From positions 1 to 31,875 of IMG/VR virus record IMGVR_UViG_3300031785_000030: DNA of 31,875 nt; one strand, written 5' to 3'. Position 1 is the first letter of the stretch; every line of letters begins with the position of its first letter. Below, piece by piece: positions 1 to 8,126 of this stretch. The notes below the pieces were generated by a model. It did not search any database and had not been told where the DNA came from. It saw only the letters and a program-made list of their open reading frames with translations. The stretch comes from a virus. A program made the position numbers and the translations under genes.

Positions 1-95
1 ACTTGAATAACACTACCACTTGGTAGACTATTAGATACTTGTGTAGCTATTGAGCCTTGACCACTTCCATTAAAATTTAATTTTGTTAATGCCAT
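1..95 (-). CDS. tail fibre-like protein, N-terminal fragment cut by window edge
   Basis: Minus-strand reading from the ATG at 95 is open for 31 codons to the window edge. It begins MALTKLNFNGSGQGSIA and reaches LPSGSVIQ, a style of opening I associate with small receptor-binding or fibre proteins of marine podoviruses (family impression only). It starts 4 bases beyond the stop of nothing further downstream and lies directly after the chaperone gene at 100-489, at the end of the tail block. The body of the gene is not in the window; a matching C-terminal piece may be at 31816-31875. Confidence 0.6.
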   Translation of the reverse strand, partial: MALTKLNFNGSGQGSIATQVSNSLPSGSVIQ

Positions 96-99
96 AATA

Positions 100-489
100 T
101 TAAGGTTTCGTTGGAAATTTAAAATTTTTATCTTTCATACTTGTAAATGTTTTTGTTATATCTCTGAGGTCTTGTCTATACTTTTTCATCTCATCTGACA
201 TAGTTACATCTGATAAAGCATAAAAGTCTGTTTCTGCAAGTAAAGTATTTCTTGCTTCTCTAAGTTCTTTTAAAGGTTCAGCTTCATTTAATTCTTTTAA
301 CTTTGTTGATACTTTTGTCCAATCTGTACCAAAATCTTTTGGATCAGAACTTATTATTGCACTTCCATTTGAATCTGTGCCAGTTATTTTTTTAAAACTT
401 TTTTTAAACTCATCTTCAGATGTAGGTGTACCAATCAATGTCCACTCTTTAACATCTAATTCCATTAATGCTTCTGATACTGATGCCAT
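100..489 (-). CDS. probable tail assembly chaperone (Phage_tail_APC-like), paralogue A
   Basis: 129 residues, started at ATG 489 behind the ribosome site TAGGAGAATAG. The C-terminal half carries the pattern RNTLLAETD...LSD followed by YRQDLRDI and an end rich in Pro/Lys, which matches my recollection of the Phage_tail_APC tail assembly chaperone family; such proteins help fibres or tail parts fold and are usually not in the virion. The N-terminal 70 residues (WTLIGTPTSEDEFKKSF, then TGTDSNGSAI) are clearly homologous to those of the next gene at 492-794, so the two are tandem paralogues with different C-termini. Context between fibre genes supports a fibre-assembly role; the exact client is unknown. 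Confidence 0.7.
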   Translation of the reverse strand: MASVSEALMELDVKEWTLIGTPTSEDEFKKSFKKITGTDSNGSAIISSDPKDFGTDWTKVSTKLKELNEAEPLKELREARNTLLAETDFYALSDVTMSDEMKKYRQDLRDITKTFTSMKDKNFKFPTKP

Positions 490-491
490 AT

Positions 492-794
492 CTATTCTCC
501 TATCAATGCTGTAATTTCATCATCTGTTAAACCTAATGATTTTAATTTTTGTTTGCCTTTATCTTTATCACTCATATTTTTTTCTGCTGTTTCTAATTCA
601 GTTTTTTTTGTTTTAATTTGCGACCAAGTAACACCGAACTTTGATTCATCATCAGTTAATATTGCAGAGCCATTTGAATCTTCTCCAGTAACTTTTCTAA
701 AACTTTTTTTAAATTCAGCTTCTGTTTTTGGCTCTCCATCTAAAGTCCAATTTTGTATTTTTAATTCAATTAATACATCACTTATTTTTACCAT
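492..794 (-). CDS. paralogue B of the tail chaperone-like protein
   Basis: 100 residues from ATG 794, behind AGGAAAATATT. Residues 5-70 align with the neighbouring protein at 100-489: shared WTL, EFKKSF, TG-DSNGSAI and a following FG-x-W-x-x-V/I-x-T segment. The C-terminus is unrelated to the paralogue: a short charged linker (KNMSDKDKGKQKLKSL) ends in LGLTDDEITALIGE, a small helical UBA- or hinge-like tail common in phage tail accessory proteins. It is separated by only 2 bases from paralogue A and 9 from the fibre gene upstream, so all are co-transcribed. Function unrecognised beyond a probable tail-fibre accessory role. Confidence 0.65.
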   Translation of the reverse strand: MVKISDVLIELKIQNWTLDGEPKTEAEFKKSFRKVTGEDSNGSAILTDDESKFGVTWSQIKTKKTELETAEKNMSDKDKGKQKLKSLGLTDDEITALIGE

Positions 795-803
795 AATATT
801 TTC

Positions 804-1787
804 CTATGTTAATACACTTGAAGCTATTTCCATTATTGTAAATGTAGAAAGATTATTATTAATTTGACTATAAACATTACCACTTACTTTTTTATGTTTA
901 AGTTGATAAGTTATTGAACTTGTAGTACTTGGATTATCTAATAAACAAGCACTTACACAGTTAGGATAAGGGTTATACACATATTGAGCCCCATAAGTGC
1001 CACCACTACTTAAATCAGTTGAATCTCTAAATACAGTTAAAGCAGAAACACCGCTGTTTGCATATAAATTCACACTATACATAACTAAAATTTTATTTGA
1101 AGCTGATGATGGTGTAATACTTAAACTTGACACTCCATTTGCAACATAACTTGTACTATCAGTTGTGGATTCACTTGAAGTACTTGTGCCTTTTACTTGC
1201 AGTATACCACCTGCACTACCAAAAGCTAATTGTCCTACTGCAGTTGTTCCTGAACCAGTAATACTATCAACTGTTAAAGCTGTACCTGCTGTTACATTAC
1301 CAGTTGGAAACTTTAGTGTGTAAGATTGACCTGCTGAATGAGCAGGTGATTCTAACTTAATACCATGACTATTATTACTACAGTTTAGTTGTAATTGACC
1401 ACCAGTACCACTTGTTGTTCCATCACCTTTGATAGATAACCCTGCATTAGAAGATGTAGATATGAAATTAGTTTTTGCATTTGTTACTGTGCTATCACTC
1501 GGTGTTCCAATGTCTAATACATTACCAAGAACTAAAATAAAATCTATAACATCAGAAGATGATAATGTGCCACTACTAGGTAAGAATGTAATAGTAGAAC
1601 CTGACACACTAAAAGCAGTTGAAGGTGCTTGTATCACACCATTAAGACTTACAATCATATGATTGGCAGACTCAGGAGTAAATGCCACACCACCATTTAA
1701 TAGATTATAAGTATTTGTACTTGAAGTTGTTATTGCATCTAGCTTAACAAAGTTTCCTACTGTGGGTGTTTTTCCTATATATGACAT
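804..1787 (-). CDS. tail fibre / receptor-binding protein
   Basis: 327 residues, Ser/Thr/Gly/Asn-rich with almost no charged segments, typical of beta-structured phage fibres. It opens MSYIGKTPTVGNFVKLDAI, a virion-attachment type N-terminus I associate with marine podovirus fibres. The C-terminal third (from about residue 210) contains SITPSSASNKILVMYSVN and ends FTIMEIASSVLT; the same module is seen in the gene at 2081-2698 and the end pattern recurs in the fragment at 31816-31875. No catalytic motif is visible. The start at 1787 follows AGGATAGATT. Likely one of several interchangeable tip proteins that bind the host surface; the receptor cannot be inferred. Confidence 0.75.
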   Translation of the reverse strand: MSYIGKTPTVGNFVKLDAITTSSTNTYNLLNGGVAFTPESANHMIVSLNGVIQAPSTAFSVSGSTITFLPSSGTLSSSDVIDFILVLGNVLDIGTPSDSTVTNAKTNFISTSSNAGLSIKGDGTTSGTGGQLQLNCSNNSHGIKLESPAHSAGQSYTLKFPTGNVTAGTALTVDSITGSGTTAVGQLAFGSAGGILQVKGTSTSSESTTDSTSYVANGVSSLSITPSSASNKILVMYSVNLYANSGVSALTVFRDSTDLSSGGTYGAQYVYNPYPNCVSACLLDNPSTTSSITYQLKHKKVSGNVYSQINNNLSTFTIMEIASSVLT

Positions 1788-1790
1788 AAT

Positions 1791-2084
1791 CTATCCTTTT
1801 GGGTACTTATCTTTTACAGCTTTAATTGTAGTTTTCCACCCTTCTATTCCGTTATGATATAAGTCATCTAATTGATCTTCTATTGTTGGATACTCTAATT
1901 TTCTTTTTCTTTGATATTCATTATTACTATAAGCAGTTTCTAATTCTTTTTGTTTAGCTAAGATATCTTTTTCTGCAATTGGTTTTGTATCTCCTTGCCA
2001 ATCAATATTTTTTATATCATCATTTTTTACAACAACTTTAGCATTAGGATTTATGGCTAATATAGCATTTAAAATATCTGTCAT
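1791..2084 (-). CDS. small tail-associated protein with YPTIEDQLD motif
   Basis: 97 residues. The start ATG 2084 overlaps the stop of the fibre gene upstream (ATGA) and has GAGGTGGTAGC before it, so translation is coupled. The C-terminal half has R-KLEYPTIEDQLDDLYHNG, then W-K-x-x-I-K-A-V-K-x-K-YPK. This YP-x-I-x-x-QLD-x-L signature recurs in small proteins encoded next to fibres in many phages and is often annotated as a tail protein or fibre assembly chaperone. No membrane segment or catalytic motif. I infer a chaperone or adaptor for the fibre encoded just before it. Confidence 0.65.
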   Translation of the reverse strand: MTDILNAILAINPNAKVVVKNDDIKNIDWQGDTKPIAEKDILAKQKELETAYSNNEYQRKRKLEYPTIEDQLDDLYHNGIEGWKTTIKAVKDKYPKG

Positions 2085-2698
2085 GCTACCACCTCAAAAA
2101 GTGTCATTGTTGACATTCCTCTTATACCTAAAGTGTTATTTCCATCTTGTGTTGTTTTATTAGTTCTAAGAGTAGGTACTGTGCAAGTCACATCACATTT
2201 ATATGTTGTTTCACTTGTTGTGCTAGGACTATCTAAAAAAGTAAAATTATGATTACCCATACGATAATCAAAATTAGCATTTAAAGCAGACATAATACCA
2301 AACGATACAAGAGGTCTACTTGATGAAGTAGCACCTGCACCTATCACAGTTGTACCACGTTTGATTTGTCCGTAGCCATAAGAATTGTTATCTCCACCTA
2401 TATTAATAGACACAAATATTAATATTTTATTACTGCTACTTGATGGTGTAATTGCTTGTGTAACAATAGTTGAGGTAGCTCCACTACTAATAGCATCAGT
2501 ATTAGTAGATGTATTTTGTAAAATTTGTAATATTTTTCCTGCACCACTAATCGTGCCAGTAAAAGCATAATTATCTGTTAAATCTAATTTTGTATTATCT
2601 ACTGCATCATTTGCAATTTTTGCTGTTGATATAATACCATCTGTAATATCTGATGATGTTAGTGGAACTATTGCAGGTTGTACTCCGATAAATCCCAT
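2081..2698 (-). CDS. tail fibre / receptor-binding protein
   Basis: 205 residues, low in charge and rich in Ser/Thr/Asn/Gly. The N-terminus MGFIGVQPAIVPLTSSDI followed by GIISTAKIANDAVDNTKL is a recurrent opening of marine phage fibre proteins with a pseudo-repeat of A-K-I/L steps. From about residue 80 it shows AITPSSSSNKILIFVSINI, homologous to the module in the fibre at 804-1787, and it ends MSTMTLFEVVA, parallel to the FTIMEI ending there. It is smaller than the other fibre and may be a side fibre or an alternative tip. The stop overlaps the next start by four bases. Confidence 0.72.
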   Translation of the reverse strand: MGFIGVQPAIVPLTSSDITDGIISTAKIANDAVDNTKLDLTDNYAFTGTISGAGKILQILQNTSTNTDAISSGATSTIVTQAITPSSSSNKILIFVSINIGGDNNSYGYGQIKRGTTVIGAGATSSSRPLVSFGIMSALNANFDYRMGNHNFTFLDSPSTTSETTYKCDVTCTVPTLRTNKTTQDGNNTLGIRGMSTMTLFEVVA

Positions 2699-2705
2699 AT
2701 TACAC

Positions 2706-3071
2706 CTATGTAATCTCTAATACTGATAAAGAACCTGATAGCTTATCTGCTACTGAGCAATCTATTTTTAAAGCATCACCTGCTTCAAGGACTACTTTAC
2801 CACCAGTTAATAATTCTAAGGTTGATCCATTTGGTATACTAACATCTTTAACTAAAAAAGATGTCCCATTTGCAACATTATTATCGCCACCTCTATTTGC
2901 TGTTGTAGATACAAGTTCTACTTCTGTTGTTACAGATGTTGTATGTATGTTAGTAAGCATCAAGCCAATAACTATTGTTGTAGTTGATGAGGCTACTGTA
3001 TACATGGTATAGGGTGTACCTGCCGAAGCAGGTTCTGCTGCAAAGTTTATTTGTTTAAAGGTATTTGCCAT
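2706..3071 (-). CDS. conserved small virion or tail protein, function unknown
   Basis: 121 residues from ATG 3071, preceded by AAGGAGATATAA. The sequence is a compact, almost entirely beta-type domain: MANTFKQINFAA, then YTVASSTTTIVIGLMLTNI, LVKDVSIPNGSTLELLTGGK and LEAGDALKI. I recognise this as a recurrent small protein next to fibres in marine podoviruses and other phages but know no established function; the fold may be a tail-tip or capsid decoration jelly-roll type. It lies between the T7-type fibre and the small fibre, which favours a tail-tip role. Confidence 0.65.
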   Translation of the reverse strand: MANTFKQINFAAEPASAGTPYTMYTVASSTTTIVIGLMLTNIHTTSVTTEVELVSTTANRGGDNNVANGTSFLVKDVSIPNGSTLELLTGGKVVLEAGDALKIDCSVADKLSGSLSVLEIT

Positions 3072-3081
3072 TTATATCTCC

Positions 3082-3918
3082 TTATCCAAGTCCAATCGCA
3101 AAAGCTATTGGGTCAGCAGTAACAGCAACAGTTACAGTATCAGTAGAACTAGCAGTTGTGCTGATACCTGAACCTGCAGCAATAGTAAGTGTATTACCAT
3201 TTGTTATAGTTTGAGGTGAACCTGATGTACCTGCCACATTAAAACTTACCATATCACCATCAGCACCATCTGCACCTGCAGGACCAGTTGCACCAGTAGC
3301 ACCAGTAGGTATACCAAAAGCAAAAGTTGCTGTATTACCTGATTGTGACACAGAAACAGTAGCACTAGCACCTGCACTCAAAGTAGAAACTGTTACAGCA
3401 GCAGTAGTAATATGATTAACTGCTTCAGCATTACCACTAGATGAATTAAATCCTAATATTTTACCTGCTCTATCTGCCTTTAAAGGCAATGTAAGAGTAG
3501 CTGTTACATCATTATCAAGTAATCTTATTGCTCTTGAGTTTTCATCTTGTGAATCAGATATCATAGTAAGTAATGTATCTAATTCTGTATTAAGTTTTGC
3601 TATTTCAAAAGCACCACCACTAGGAAAATCAGTTGTTCTTGCTAATGGTATTGATCTTGTAATAACAACTGTACTACCACCACTTGCACCAGTTACAGAT
3701 GTTGTAACTGTTCCAGTAGAGCCATCACCACCAGACACAGTATACAAAGATGTACTAGAAGTTGAAGCATCAAAAGTCCTTTCAACATTATCAACAAAAA
3801 CATTTAAATCTGTACTTGCTGTAAAGAATACAAAAGGTACTGGAAATGATGTTTGTGTTACACCTTGATTGACTGTGTAACTTATTCTTGGTGTATTTGC
3901 ACTTAATGCTATTGTCAT
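3082..3918 (-). CDS. tail fibre with T7 gp17-like N-terminus and collagen-like stretch
   Basis: 278 residues. Residues about 13-130 match the N-terminal attachment domain of T7-type fibres: YTVNQGVTQTSFPVPFVFF, LNVFVDNVE, then ITRSIPLARTTDFPSGGAF. A Gly-X-Y run at about residues 206-221 (GATGATGPAGADGADGD) forms a short collagen-like shaft, followed by a Thr/Ser-rich C-terminal part. This is the fibre that would anchor to the podovirus tail. At 278 residues it is much shorter than T7 gp17, so receptor binding may be delegated to the separate fibre genes downstream. Its ATG overlaps the stop of the ejection protein gene (TAATG). Confidence 0.85.
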   Translation of the reverse strand: MTIALSANTPRISYTVNQGVTQTSFPVPFVFFTASTDLNVFVDNVERTFDASTSSTSLYTVSGGDGSTGTVTTSVTGASGGSTVVITRSIPLARTTDFPSGGAFEIAKLNTELDTLLTMISDSQDENSRAIRLLDNDVTATLTLPLKADRAGKILGFNSSSGNAEAVNHITTAAVTVSTLSAGASATVSVSQSGNTATFAFGIPTGATGATGPAGADGADGDMVSFNVAGTSGSPQTITNGNTLTIAAGSGISTTASSTDTVTVAVTADPIAFAIGLG

Positions 3919-6900
3919 TAAAACCTGCTTCTCATTGTTCTATCAAAGCCATCATCTTCCAAATCCACCAAAACTGAAGATAATTCACTTACACTTCCTT
4001 TAATAAACCATAATCGCATAAATGGCAAATTTTTTATTACTTGTGCAGAGCCACGACCATATTTACCTTCAATAGCAAAATCATGTAAACCCCTTACAAT
4101 ATCAACAGTAATAGCAGGTCCTGCACCACCTACAGATGTTATTGCATCAGCAACACTTTGATCTTGTGGGAACTTAGGCTCTAATAATCCCATTGAAATA
4201 TCAGGTCCACCAAGAGCCAAACTTGTGTGCATTGATGTATAAAATAAATCACTATACATTGCCAATAAACCTGAAGCATCTATTGATCTTGCAAGTTTAT
4301 CCTCAAAAGATAATCTATCCCAATTATATTCAGCAAATGGAGAGCCAAATTGACTTTTCACTTCGAGAGATAAATAACCTAATCCAATAGCAGTTGTAAA
4401 AGCTGCTGCTCTATTCTTAGCTTGTCCAGTTGCCATTGCAGCAGTAATCTTATTTGCAGCAGCAAAACTATAAGACCAAAACTGAAATGGTAATCCTGCT
4501 AAACCAGTTTCAATTCTTGAATACCCTCTATATCTTTTATCAGCTTTTAATCCAAACTTACTGCCAATCCACTCAGGTATGTAAACAACACCATCAGCTA
4601 TAATAGGTTTATCAGCAGGTGTACCCATTAAGATTGTATTCATAATACCATTATTCAAACCACCTCTAAATGTATCAAGTGTTTCTTCTGCCACACCATT
4701 TTCTAACCATTTTTCTGTATTGCCTAAGTAAACACCACTACCATTTTCTTTTGTATTTTGTATAACACCATCATCAACTAACTTAGATATTTCTTTAGCC
4801 ATCTTTTTGTCAATATTATATCTTCGTAAATATTCGATATCAGCTTGTTTTGCCACACCTTTAGCATCAGCTACAGAAAACTGTATTAGTTCATGTGTTC
4901 TTATAACAGAATCTAATCTCTTCATTAAATTAGTCATAGGTGCTAAACCATTAAGAATATAAAAAGCATTTCTTGTTTTTGATAGAGCAAGTTCATAACC
5001 AGTAGCCAAAGGATTATTTGTTAAGTCTTCTACAAATCTTAAATGTGTATCACCTTGTAATATCTCTAATATCTCACCTGCAAGTCTGCCTTCTTTTGCA
5101 TTTAATTTAACTCTTGAATCTGAAAGCAATCCAGTTAATCCTTTCATTACATTACCAAGATCATGTTCCATTAACACTTTAGCTAAATCAGGTAATGTAC
5201 TAAATCCTGCACTACCAAGATAATTTAACTGTGCTAAATCTCTCATTATAGTAATTACTTTTTGATCAAATCTATCAGGATTAGTAATAACTCTACCAAC
5301 AACTCTATCATACATATGTAAAAAGTCTTTTCTAACTTCATTCATTTGTTTAAATGAAGCACCTGCTTTATACATATCAGTATCCATATCTGCTAACACT
5401 TGATCAACTGTTCTGCCATTAAATTGTTTGGCAAACTCATAACGACCTGCAACTCTTTGTGTATAAACTCTCATTACTTGAACTGGATTTTTTATTATAT
5501 AACTGGTTACTAGTTTATTGGGTATATCAAGAGTTCTATGTCTAAAATGTTTTGATTTACCATGTCCATAAAATGCCATAGCATCATCTGTAATATCTTG
5601 TCTTTCTTTAATTATTGTATCAACTGTGTCTTTGACTCTTTTGGCAACACGAGTAGGGTCTGTGGCTTTTATTATTTCGTCAGGTGTAAGTGCCTCAGTT
5701 CTTTCCATGTAACCTTGTTTATTTTTAGTTAAGATAGTTGGGTTATTAATATACCATTCAGTTAATATTCTTTCAAAGTCTGCACGATTAGCTTTGATTG
5801 CAGTTATATCCCAGTATCTTGGAAAGAAAAATTCTTCATTATTTGGTTTTACTTTTGTAGTTTTGGCTACTTCAAGATTTTCTTTTAACATTTTAAGATC
5901 ATCTTGTATTCTACGAATTTCAGCAATTACAGTTTCATTTTTATAATTATTAGTTCTTTGTTTATAGAAACCACCTATTCTATATTTTTCTAATTCATCT
6001 AATCTTTTGCCAATATTTAGTTCTTTTATTTCTCCTCTTGTAAAAGCAATGATTTCTTTTTCTAATTCTTCAGCAACATCATTAATTTTTAATCTTTTAC
6101 CTTTTGGGTCTTCTAATACTTCTCTTAGCTTTGTTGCATAATTTTGTAATCTTATATTTTCTTGTGTAATTCTAGTTCTTATATTTTCTGTAGTGCCAAT
6201 AACACCTTGTTCTCTTAATCTTTTTTCCCAAGTTGTCATAAATCCATCAACAATAGATTTAACTTTTTTATCTAAATCTGATAGAGGTTCTTGTTTTAAT
6301 ATTCGTGTGTAAGTATCTTCAAGCCATTGATGATAACCTTTTTTTTGAAAATCAATATCAATAATATTTCTATTCTTACCAGTATGTTCAGAGTATAATT
6401 GTCTTAGAGCATCATGTGCTTTTACATATTCTCCATTACGAACTGCTGCTCTTGTATATACAGACATTCCTAATGTATCGCCAAGTTTTGCAGCAACTTG
6501 TGTAAGACCTGCATCATTTGCTAATTTACTAAAGTTTCTTTTTATTGCTAAAGGCAATTCACTTTGAAACACTTTTTTCATTGGAGTTACTAAAGCCTTA
6601 TAAACAAAATTATTTGTATACCAATTTGGCTCAAGTTTATATTTATCTACTGGGACACCATCTGCATCTAGTAATGCTTCATCTTCAGTTCTTCTAATAG
6701 ATAGTTCTGTATCAATTTCTTTTATTTCTTTTAATAGTCGACCTTCTTGTTTTCTCATAGTACTTACAGCGGAAACTTTGCCTAAATCTTTTTCTAATTT
6801 AGCATTTTCATTTCTTATTTCATTAACTCGTTCTTGACTAATTAAATCATCAGTACCTTCATATTTTTTTCTAAGTTTTGCAGTATTTTGATCTATTATC

Positions 6901-8126
6901 TTTTGTGCTTTTTCTACGTCTTGTATTCTTTTTTTTATCAAAGCAGTTTGTTTTTTGCTTAGAAAGTATGCTTTTTCTTGCTGTTCAATTCTTTTTAAAA
7001 AAGCTATTTGTTTTTTTGACAAGCCTATATTAAAACCTCTTTGCCCTCTAAACTGTGCCAATAATTCTTCTTTTATTTTTAATAAACCTTCAGCATATTT
7101 ATCACGAGTTAATTTAATATCTTCTAAAAATTTAACTATATTTTGTGCTTTTTTTGTATGTCTTTTATTTTGAAAAACTAAATTTTGTATTATTCTTTTT
7201 CTTCTTGCTAATGTTTTTCTATTTTGAAATAAAGTTTGTCTAGCAGAAACTGCCTCATCTTCAGTCAATAATGTTTTATCTTGTTCTAAAGATTCTTTTT
7301 TTGCTCTTAATTCATCTAAAGTATTAGGTAATTGTTTTTGTTCTGCAACTAATTCTTCTTGTCCTGCTTTACCTTTTGGTCTTATTTTTAAATCAACATT
7401 ATCTCTTGCTTTATTTACAGACTGAATAGTATCAGCTAAATTATTAAAATCTTTTATTTCTTTTTCTATTTGTTTTTGTGCAGCCTTTACACGCAGTTTA
7501 TTAGCACCTGCTATAGCACCACCTAATATTGCACCTCCTACAGTTGCTATTGCAATATTACCTATAACTTCTTCTTTAGTTGCCAATGGATCAAATGGAA
7601 ACCTTGCCCCTTCAGCTAATGTTGAAATAGCACCTACACCTGCACCAGTACGAAAACTTGCAGATAATACACCTTTACCCAATCCACCAAAAGGCAAAGC
7701 TATTAAATTAATAGGATCAAATATACCTGCCACAATCTGAGAGCCAATACTACTATTCTGTAATATCTTTCTTCTTTTCATGTTTTCTCGAAGTTGATCT
7801 TTTAAAACATTCATATGCTCTTCATTAACAGCATCTTTTAAATAATCTTCATGTCCTGCGAACCCTTCCATATCATCAAAAGGATTATAGTTTTGATCTC
7901 TATCTTCTTCTGTATATGTTAAGTTTGATAAATAATCTATTATTGGAGAATAAGAATATCCTAAAGAAGCACCAAGTGTTTGTGAAAATGATACATCTAC
8001 TGGTGCATCAGCTTCAGGCAAACCTGAAGGAATTTGTAATCCTGAAGCTATTTCACTTGGTGTAACAAGACCTCTGCCTGAGTTATAATTATAAACAGTT
8101 GTATCAAATAAATTATAATTACCCAT
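3918..8126 (-). CDS. large internal virion (ejection) protein, T7 gp16-like by position and size
   Basis: 1402 residues, the largest protein in the window and close to T7 gp16 in length. The N-terminal part has two glycine/alanine-rich hydrophobic stretches (about residues 130-175 and 187-207, including GGAILGGAIAGANKL). Residues about 215-480 are highly charged and coiled-coil-like. The rest is helical with a few hydrophobic patches near the C-terminus. I do not see the lytic transglycosylase motif found at the start of T7 gp16. Gene order (tubular protein B, gp14-like, gp15-like, then this, then fibre) is the T7 order, so I infer a protein injected with the DNA to span the cell envelope. 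Confidence 0.75.
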   Translation of the reverse strand: MGNYNLFDTTVYNYNSGRGLVTPSEIASGLQIPSGLPEADAPVDVSFSQTLGASLGYSYSPIIDYLSNLTYTEEDRDQNYNPFDDMEGFAGHEDYLKDAVNEEHMNVLKDQLRENMKRRKILQNSSIGSQIVAGIFDPINLIALPFGGLGKGVLSASFRTGAGVGAISTLAEGARFPFDPLATKEEVIGNIAIATVGGAILGGAIAGANKLRVKAAQKQIEKEIKDFNNLADTIQSVNKARDNVDLKIRPKGKAGQEELVAEQKQLPNTLDELRAKKESLEQDKTLLTEDEAVSARQTLFQNRKTLARRKRIIQNLVFQNKRHTKKAQNIVKFLEDIKLTRDKYAEGLLKIKEELLAQFRGQRGFNIGLSKKQIAFLKRIEQQEKAYFLSKKQTALIKKRIQDVEKAQKIIDQNTAKLRKKYEGTDDLISQERVNEIRNENAKLEKDLGKVSAVSTMRKQEGRLLKEIKEIDTELSIRRTEDEALLDADGVPVDKYKLEPNWYTNNFVYKALVTPMKKVFQSELPLAIKRNFSKLANDAGLTQVAAKLGDTLGMSVYTRAAVRNGEYVKAHDALRQLYSEHTGKNRNIIDIDFQKKGYHQWLEDTYTRILKQEPLSDLDKKVKSIVDGFMTTWEKRLREQGVIGTTENIRTRITQENIRLQNYATKLREVLEDPKGKRLKINDVAEELEKEIIAFTRGEIKELNIGKRLDELEKYRIGGFYKQRTNNYKNETVIAEIRRIQDDLKMLKENLEVAKTTKVKPNNEEFFFPRYWDITAIKANRADFERILTEWYINNPTILTKNKQGYMERTEALTPDEIIKATDPTRVAKRVKDTVDTIIKERQDITDDAMAFYGHGKSKHFRHRTLDIPNKLVTSYIIKNPVQVMRVYTQRVAGRYEFAKQFNGRTVDQVLADMDTDMYKAGASFKQMNEVRKDFLHMYDRVVGRVITNPDRFDQKVITIMRDLAQLNYLGSAGFSTLPDLAKVLMEHDLGNVMKGLTGLLSDSRVKLNAKEGRLAGEILEILQGDTHLRFVEDLTNNPLATGYELALSKTRNAFYILNGLAPMTNLMKRLDSVIRTHELIQFSVADAKGVAKQADIEYLRRYNIDKKMAKEISKLVDDGVIQNTKENGSGVYLGNTEKWLENGVAEETLDTFRGGLNNGIMNTILMGTPADKPIIADGVVYIPEWIGSKFGLKADKRYRGYSRIETGLAGLPFQFWSYSFAAANKITAAMATGQAKNRAAAFTTAIGLGYLSLEVKSQFGSPFAEYNWDRLSFEDKLARSIDASGLLAMYSDLFYTSMHTSLALGGPDISMGLLEPKFPQDQSVADAITSVGGAGPAITVDIVRGLHDFAIEGKYGRGSAQVIKNLPFMRLWFIKGSVSELSSVLVDLEDDGFDRTMRSRF

